DNA of 9,302 bases from Deltaproteobacteria bacterium (lineage in GTDB: Bacteria > Desulfobacterota > GWC2-55-46). Below are positions 6,837 to 9,302 of the stretch, piece after piece. Numbering within the stretch: the first letter of the stretch is position 1; every line of letters starts with the position of its first letter. The DNA is taken from NCBI GenBank assembly GCA_021825035.1, contig JAKAIQ010000074.1, forward strand, positions 1 through 9,302, written 5' to 3'. Position numbers and translations under genes: made by a program. A model generated the notes under the pieces. The model was given only the letters and a program-made list of their open reading frames with translations, made no database searches and was not told the DNA's origin.

Positions 6837-6864
6837 TTTATAGTATCCTTTAAATTCGTGTCAA
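6837..6864 (-). promoter_or_regulatory. mnmG promoter, sigma70 type
   Basis: On the minus strand TTGACA (6864-6859), a 16-base spacer and TATAAA (6842-6837). Start of transcription would fall near 6830, giving a leader of about 33 bases before the mnmG ATG. It is divergent from the dksA-like promoter, with an AT-rich stretch of about 80 bases between them. Confidence 0.75.
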
Positions 6865-6944
6865 TCGATTTTGAGAAAAGACTGTTTTTCGGAAGGACGG
6901 TTAATATTATAACACCTTGATTTGCTTAGATAAAATAAAAATTA

Positions 6945-6972
6945 TTGACAATAAACCCAAATATTGTATACT
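6945..6972 (+). promoter_or_regulatory. promoter of the dksA-like gene, sigma70 type, leaderless
   Basis: TTGACA (6945-6950), a 16-base spacer and TATACT (6967-6972), preceded by an A/T-rich stretch resembling an UP element. Only 8 bases separate the -10 box from the ATG at 6981, so transcription should start within about two bases of the start codon. No Shine-Dalgarno sequence is possible in such a transcript. Confidence 0.8.
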
Positions 6973-6980
6973 TCAGCGTT

Positions 6981-7574
6981 ATGCCAAAGTCCAACAATAA
7001 AACCAAAAAATCAGGCTCTTCAGTCGCGGCAAAAGCGACTGCCCGGCCCGCGAAGGCGGCCCCGGCCAGGAAAGTAAGCGCGGCTCCGGTCAAAGAAAAA
7101 GCGAAGACGACAAAGCCGCCCGAAGCCGCTCCGCCGCAGGCAAAGGGAGGCAGGGCTTCTTTTAAAAAAGAGATAACCAAAAAGCTCCATGAAGCCAGGG
7201 CGAGGATACTTCAGGAGGTGTCGCACAAGATGAGGCAGGAGAGCGACAATCTCAAATTCGAGATCGGGGACATCTACGACATAGCGAGCAGCGAACGCGA
7301 GCGCGAGCTGGCGCTCATGCTCGGAGACCGCGACCGCGAAAAGCTCGCCGAGATAGACGAGGCCCTCGAGCGGATAAAGGACAACACCTACGGCGTCTGC
7401 GAGGAATGCGGAGAGGCTATCGCCGAGAACAGGCTCATAGCCCTGCCCTTTACGCGCGTATGCGTCGAGTGCCAGTCGAAGAACGAAAAGGAGCAGAAGA
7501 TAAGGGGCAAGATGTACGAGGAAGAGACCGGCCTCGGCATCATGGAAAGGTCGGAAGAGGAAGAGGAGTTTTAA
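6981..7574 (+). CDS. DksA/TraR-family zinc-finger RNA polymerase-binding regulator with a basic N-terminal tail
   Basis: Probable transcription factor that inserts a coiled coil into the RNA polymerase secondary channel, as DksA does in the stringent response. The 197-residue product has three parts. Residues 1-60 are a low-complexity Lys/Ala/Pro-rich tail resembling histone H1-like proteins. Residues about 61-133 are a charged coiled coil with the tip motif D97-x-x-D100-x-A102 (DIYDIA), matching the functional DxxDxA of E. coli DksA. The C-terminal finger is C140-x2-C143-x17-C161-x2-C164, the DksA spacing. The C-terminus is acidic (ERSEEEEEF). ATG at 6981 was chosen because the promoter occupies the bases upstream; a TTG in the same frame at 6945 is the -35 box. 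E. coli DksA is 151 residues, so the tail is the main addition. It is divergent from mnmG and is followed by a decayed repeat copy and a strong terminator. Confidence 0.92.
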   Translation: MPKSNNKTKKSGSSVAAKATARPAKAAPARKVSAAPVKEKAKTTKPPEAAPPQAKGGRASFKKEITKKLHEARARILQEVSHKMRQESDNLKFEIGDIYDIASSERERELALMLGDRDREKLAEIDEALERIKDNTYGVCEECGEAIAENRLIALPFTRVCVECQSKNEKEQKIRGKMYEEETGLGIMERSEEEEEF

Positions 7575-7642
7575 TTTATCAAGGGCCGGATTCCCTGCCG
7601 CGCCGCGATTGCCTTATTGTGATACCAGCGTAAGGGTTTATT
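7569..7642 (+). repeat. dispersed repeat, decayed copy, overlapping the stop codon of the dksA-like gene
   Basis: TTTTAATTTATCAAGGG aligns with the repeat start ATTTAATCTTTTCAGGG. It is followed in order by GATTCCC, GCCGCGCCGCGATT, TTATTGTGATACC and GGGTTTATT, each matching successive parts of the clear copies. The hairpin section is missing. The TAA at 7572-7574 is the stop codon, placed as in the other gene-end copies, although the last codon is TTT rather than ATT. Confidence 0.5.
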
Positions 7643-7661
7643 CTCAGCGTACGAAGCCATT

Positions 7662-7697
7662 GCCGTTGCCGAAGCTCATTCGGCGGCGGCTTTTTTT
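7662..7697 (+). terminator. intrinsic terminator of the dksA-like gene
   Basis: GCCGTTGCCGAA (7662-7673) pairs with TTCGGCGGCGGC (7679-7690) through 12 pairs, two of them G-T, around a 5-base loop, followed by seven Ts. It ends the plus-strand transcript 88 bases after the stop codon, placing the decayed repeat in the 3' untranslated region. Confidence 0.9.
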
Positions 7698-7859
7698 ATT
7701 CCGTTTGCCGGGGAGGCGGCTGCGACCAATTCGATCGCGATCCGGATACAGTCAAAAAATGTCATTGATCGCGCAAACAGTTTAGAGCCATCATCCGGCC
7801 ATAATCAAAAAAAATAACAAAAACGAATAGATGATGCTGGTATGTTTATTGCTTACATA

Positions 7860-7888
7860 TTGACGGAAAGCCCGGCGAGCCTTGTAAC
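7860..7888 (+). promoter_or_regulatory. possible promoter of the lipoprotein gene
   Basis: TTGACG, a 17-base spacer and TGTAAC. The -35 box is good, the -10 box matches the consensus at four of six positions. The start of transcription would fall near 7895, about 37 bases before the ATG. Confidence 0.4.
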
Positions 7889-7931
7889 GCCGCTACGCCG
7901 GACAAACTACATAAATGACAAGGAGATCGAG

Positions 7932-8378
7932 ATGGGCTGGATAAAATTGCTGAAAAATTCGCTTGTCGTCCTGATCCTGTGCGTATTTTTGCCGCAGATC
8001 ACGGGGTGCGGCACTATCCTGTATCCCGAAAGAAAGGGGCAAAAGGGCGGGCAGATAGACGTCGGGGTCGCCGCGCTCGACGGCATAGGGCTTTTAGTCT
8101 TCCTGGTGCCCGGCGTAATCGCCTTTGCCGTTGATTTCGCCACGGGCACGATCTATCTCCCCGGCGGCAAGGCCTCGCTCTACCCCGAAGAGATCATGGC
8201 CCTGAGAGTCGAGGGCCGCGGGCTTGATAAAGAGGCGATAAACAGGATCGTAGCCGGGGAGACCGGGATCTCCGGGGCGCTCGATTCCGACAGGTTGCGG
8301 GTCTACACCCTGAAGACCGGAGACAACGTCCAGGCAAAGCTCGCTCAACTCAAGGCCGCGGGCTTGCGCGCCATTTGA
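7932..8378 (+). CDS. small conserved lipoprotein, function unknown
   Basis: A 148-residue protein with a lipoprotein signal peptide: K5 and K8, a hydrophobic stretch at about 10-20, then the lipobox ITGC with the modified cysteine at C26. The mature part starts CGTILYPERKGQKGGQIDVG, then has a hydrophobic segment at about 51-69 (GIGLLVFLVPGVIAFAVDF) running into ATGTIYLPGG. The rest is soluble, with a C-terminal half (about 85-148) that alternates charged and hydrophobic residues. The GCGT...PER start and the D-x-TGTIYLP motif resemble small lipoproteins of the YceK/YidQ kind, but I cannot assign it firmly. AAGGAG six bases before ATG 7932 decides the start. The last codon and stop (ATT TGA) lie in repeat copy 4. 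Confidence 0.88.
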   Translation: MGWIKLLKNSLVVLILCVFLPQITGCGTILYPERKGQKGGQIDVGVAALDGIGLLVFLVPGVIAFAVDFATGTIYLPGGKASLYPEEIMALRVEGRGLDKEAINRIVAGETGISGALDSDRLRVYTLKTGDNVQAKLAQLKAAGLRAI

Positions 8379-8458
8379 TCTTTTTTGGGGTTGATTCCCC
8401 GGCGCGGCCTGCGTCCTCCCTATTTTGATACCCGCGGCTTGCCGCGAGAAGGTTCATA
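8373..8458 (+). repeat. dispersed repeat, copy 4, overlapping the lipoprotein stop codon
   Basis: It starts ATTTGATCTTTTTTGGGG, whose first six bases are the last codon and stop of the lipoprotein gene, and ends AAGGTTCATA. It has a perfect hairpin CGCGGC-TT-GCCGCG (8433-8446) and a smaller possible stem GGGG-TTGATT-CCCC near its start. It is on the plus strand, again in the direction of the gene it follows. Confidence 0.85.
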
Positions 8459-8463
8459 TTCAC

Positions 8464-8501
8464 GGCTGCCGGGAAAAGAGGGACATTGTTCTTTCGCAGC
8501 C
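8464..8501 (+). other. imperfect hairpin downstream of repeat copy 4
   Basis: GGCTGC (8464-8469) pairs with GCAGCC (8496-8501), with further imperfect pairing of GAAAAGA with TTCTTTC inside. No T-run follows. It would lie in the 3' untranslated region of the lipoprotein transcript. Confidence 0.35.
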
Positions 8502-8544
8502 AAGCCGGGCAGCTCAGGCCAACGAAAGGCACGTGCCGCCGACC

Positions 8545-8563
8545 CGGCCCCGGCCGTTTTTTT
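8545..8563 (+). terminator. weak candidate terminator after the lipoprotein gene
   Basis: CGGCCCCGGCCG can form a short GC stem of four pairs with a four-base loop, followed by seven Ts. The stem is short for a terminator, but it is the only T-run of this kind downstream of the lipoprotein gene. Confidence 0.35.
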
Positions 8564-8652
8564 CATGTCCATGGCGCGCCGCTTACATGACCGCCAATAC
8601 GCGGCTCTTTGCAGGGCGAGGCTTCAGGGGTGAAATATGCCGCGGCGTCAAA

Positions 8653-8862
8653 TCAGCGCACCGCAAGATGGCTTTTATCGCACCAGTTGCAGGTAATGTA
8701 CGCCGGTTGAACCTCGCCCTTTTCGTATCTTGCCGCGAGACCGATGGCTGCCTCAGGACCGTCGGCGTAAACGAGAAGAGATTTTTCATCTTCAGAATGA
8801 ACGTGCTTGCGGCAATCGAAAGGCATTGCCCTCCCGTTTTTTACAAGGTAATAATTCAACAT
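8653..8862 (-). CDS. small Cys/His-containing protein, function unknown
   Basis: A 69-residue soluble protein that I do not recognise. It has C17, H20 and H22 in DCRKHVH and a C58-x2-C61 pair in TCNWC followed by H65, an arrangement that could bind a metal or form a redox pair, though this is only inferred. There is no signal peptide or membrane segment. The frame is open back to 9102, but a near-perfect GGAGGT five bases before ATG 8862 decides the short start. It faces the lipoprotein gene convergently. No clear promoter is seen; a TATAAG about 60 bases upstream lacks a good -35 box. The overlapping long plus-strand frame (8425-8991) lacks a ribosome site and recognisable motifs. Confidence 0.65.
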   Translation of the reverse strand: MLNYYLVKNGRAMPFDCRKHVHSEDEKSLLVYADGPEAAIGLAARYEKGEVQPAYITCNWCDKSHLAVR

Positions 8863-9051
8863 CAGCCACCTCCGGCTTTCAATTCCCGGATCGCGCTCTT
8901 GCGACCCGGCTGTCTCCGCTACCTTATACAATTCTACCGGATATTTTGCGGAAAGGAAGCGGCAGGCGAAAAAGGCCGCTCGCACAAATGACAAAAGGCA
9001 TATTCTTCGCTTTAGCGGCGGGTTTATAATTTCATTCAGGAGGATTTTCAC

Positions 9052-9120
9052 TTGCCTGAACCGGAGCCCGCCGCAATCCCGCTCCTTATACGGGCGGGTC
9101 AAGGCGGACGATGCAAATGA
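9052..9120 (+). CDS. possible 22-codon small ORF with TTG start
   Basis: AGGAGG ends 8 bases before a TTG that opens 22 codons ending in TGA (first residues after the start PEPEPAAIPLL). A TATAAT box at 9025-9030 lies at a suitable distance upstream, although its -35 region is poor. The product is rich in Pro, Gly and Arg and has no recognised motif. It may be a small protein, a leader peptide or the remnant of a longer gene. Repeat copy 5 follows 18 bases later. Confidence 0.3.
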   Translation: MPEPEPAAIPLLIRAGQGGRCK

Positions 9121-9138
9121 TTATCCCTCACCATGAAG

Positions 9139-9260
9139 AATTTCCGCCATTTATGGCGGAGTTCTGCAATCTTTTCAGGGTTCATTTTTCAGGCAGCGCG
9201 CGCCGCGACTTGGATACAGAGGTTTTTGATGCCGCGCGGCTTGCCGTGAGGAGGTTCGTT
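9139..9260 (+). repeat. dispersed repeat, copy 5 (long form)
   Basis: The core reads CAATCTTTTCAGGGTTCATT, a GC-rich stretch, CCGCGACTTGGATACAGAGG, TTTTTGATGCC, a hairpin CGCGGC-TT-GCCGTG (9235-9248) and GGAGGTTCGTT. It has the same 5' extension as copy 2 (AATTTCCGCCATTTATGGC), here forming its own perfect 8-base stem TCCGCCAT-TT-ATGGCGGA (9143-9160). In the main hairpin a G-T pair replaces G-C, keeping the fold. Confidence 0.85.
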
Positions 9261-9289
9261 GGACGTTCTCAAAAAGGGGGTGAATTGAA

Positions 9290-9302
9290 ATGTCGGCAAA
9301 AC
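9290..9302 (+). CDS. start of a gene cut by the window edge
   Basis: GGGGGTG lies 7 bases before an ATG that opens MSAK before the sequence ends. The ribosome site and position after a repeat copy support a real gene start, but four codons do not allow any functional call. Confidence 0.45.

Larger units (their letters stand above)
7575..7931. other. intergenic region after the dksA-like gene, 357 bases
   Basis: It holds the decayed repeat copy (to 7642), an intrinsic terminator (7662-7697), then about 160 bases without recognised features, including an A-rich tract around 7806-7828. A possible promoter for the lipoprotein gene (7860-7888) and its ribosome binding site follow. No RNA gene or protein gene is supported here. 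The frame of the lipoprotein is open upstream to 7842 but has no start with a ribosome site before 7932. Confidence 0.7.
8863..9289. other. intergenic region at the right end, 427 bases
   Basis: Bases 8863-9020 show nothing I can name apart from the ribosome site of the minus-strand small gene. Then follow a TATAAT box (9025-9030), a possible 22-codon ORF (9052-9120), the long-form repeat copy 5 (9139-9260) and the ribosome site of a gene starting at 9290. No tRNA or other RNA gene was recognised. Confidence 0.6.

Noticed and set aside
6945..6980. Earlier TTG start for the dksA-like gene
   Set aside because: The TTG is part of the TTGACA promoter box and the -10 box lies within the extra codons, so they would not be transcribed.
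8528..8537. Palindrome GGCACGTGCC as parS
   Set aside because: Shares only the CACGTG core; flanks differ from TGTTC/GAACA.
8425..8991. 188-codon plus-strand open frame
   Set aside because: Starts inside repeat copy 4, has no ribosome site or motif, and overlaps the small minus-strand gene that has a strong ribosome site.
863..9260. CRISPR array
   Set aside because: The repeats are kilobases apart, about 90 bases long and diverged, with no regular spacers and no cas genes.

Overview
The window looks like a piece of bacterial chromosome close to the replication origin. It carries mnmG, rsmG, parA and parB in the conserved origin-proximal order, all on the minus strand, plus two perfect 16-base parS sites (TGTTCCACGTGGAACA) on either side of rsmG. 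Coding DNA is moderately GC-rich and uses many ATA (Ile) and AGG (Arg) codons. Together with the DksA-like and IlvE sequences this suggests a Desulfobacterota/Nitrospirota-type Gram-negative. That assignment is an inference; no rRNA or marker phylogeny is possible here.

Layout. On the minus strand, reading right to left from about 6860: a sigma70-type promoter, mnmG (tRNA wobble-uridine modification), a parS site, rsmG (16S rRNA m7G methyltransferase), a 542-base gap with a second parS, parA and parB (chromosome segregation), ilvE (branched-chain aminotransferase), and the first 266 codons of a ClC-type chloride channel or transporter running off the left edge. On the plus strand, divergent from mnmG: a DksA/TraR-family zinc-finger regulator with a long basic tail and an apparently leaderless promoter, an intrinsic terminator, then a small lipoprotein. 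The right end holds a small Cys/His-containing protein on the minus strand, a possible 22-codon plus-strand ORF, and the first four codons of a new plus-strand gene.

The least ordinary content is a dispersed repeat of about 90 bases. There are five clear copies (863-953, 3851-3970, 4133-4224, 8373-8458, 9139-9260), one decayed copy (7569-7642) and one possible fragment (816-856). Every copy lies in the same orientation as the transcription of the gene before it. Three copies begin exactly at a gene's 3' end, so that the conserved first bases ATTTRA supply the last Ile codon and the stop codon of ilvE, rsmG and the lipoprotein gene. The decayed copy sits on the stop codon of the dksA-like gene. 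The 3' half of the repeat carries a GC-rich hairpin kept by paired substitutions in some copies. One copy abuts the end of the extended parS palindrome.

How the genes fit together: ParB loads at the parS sites and ParA moves the ParB-DNA complex, so parAB and parS form a self-contained segregation module. MnmG and RsmG are translation-maintenance enzymes commonly linked to it. IlvE, ClC, the DksA-like protein and the lipoprotein are housekeeping or envelope neighbours with no evident role in segregation.
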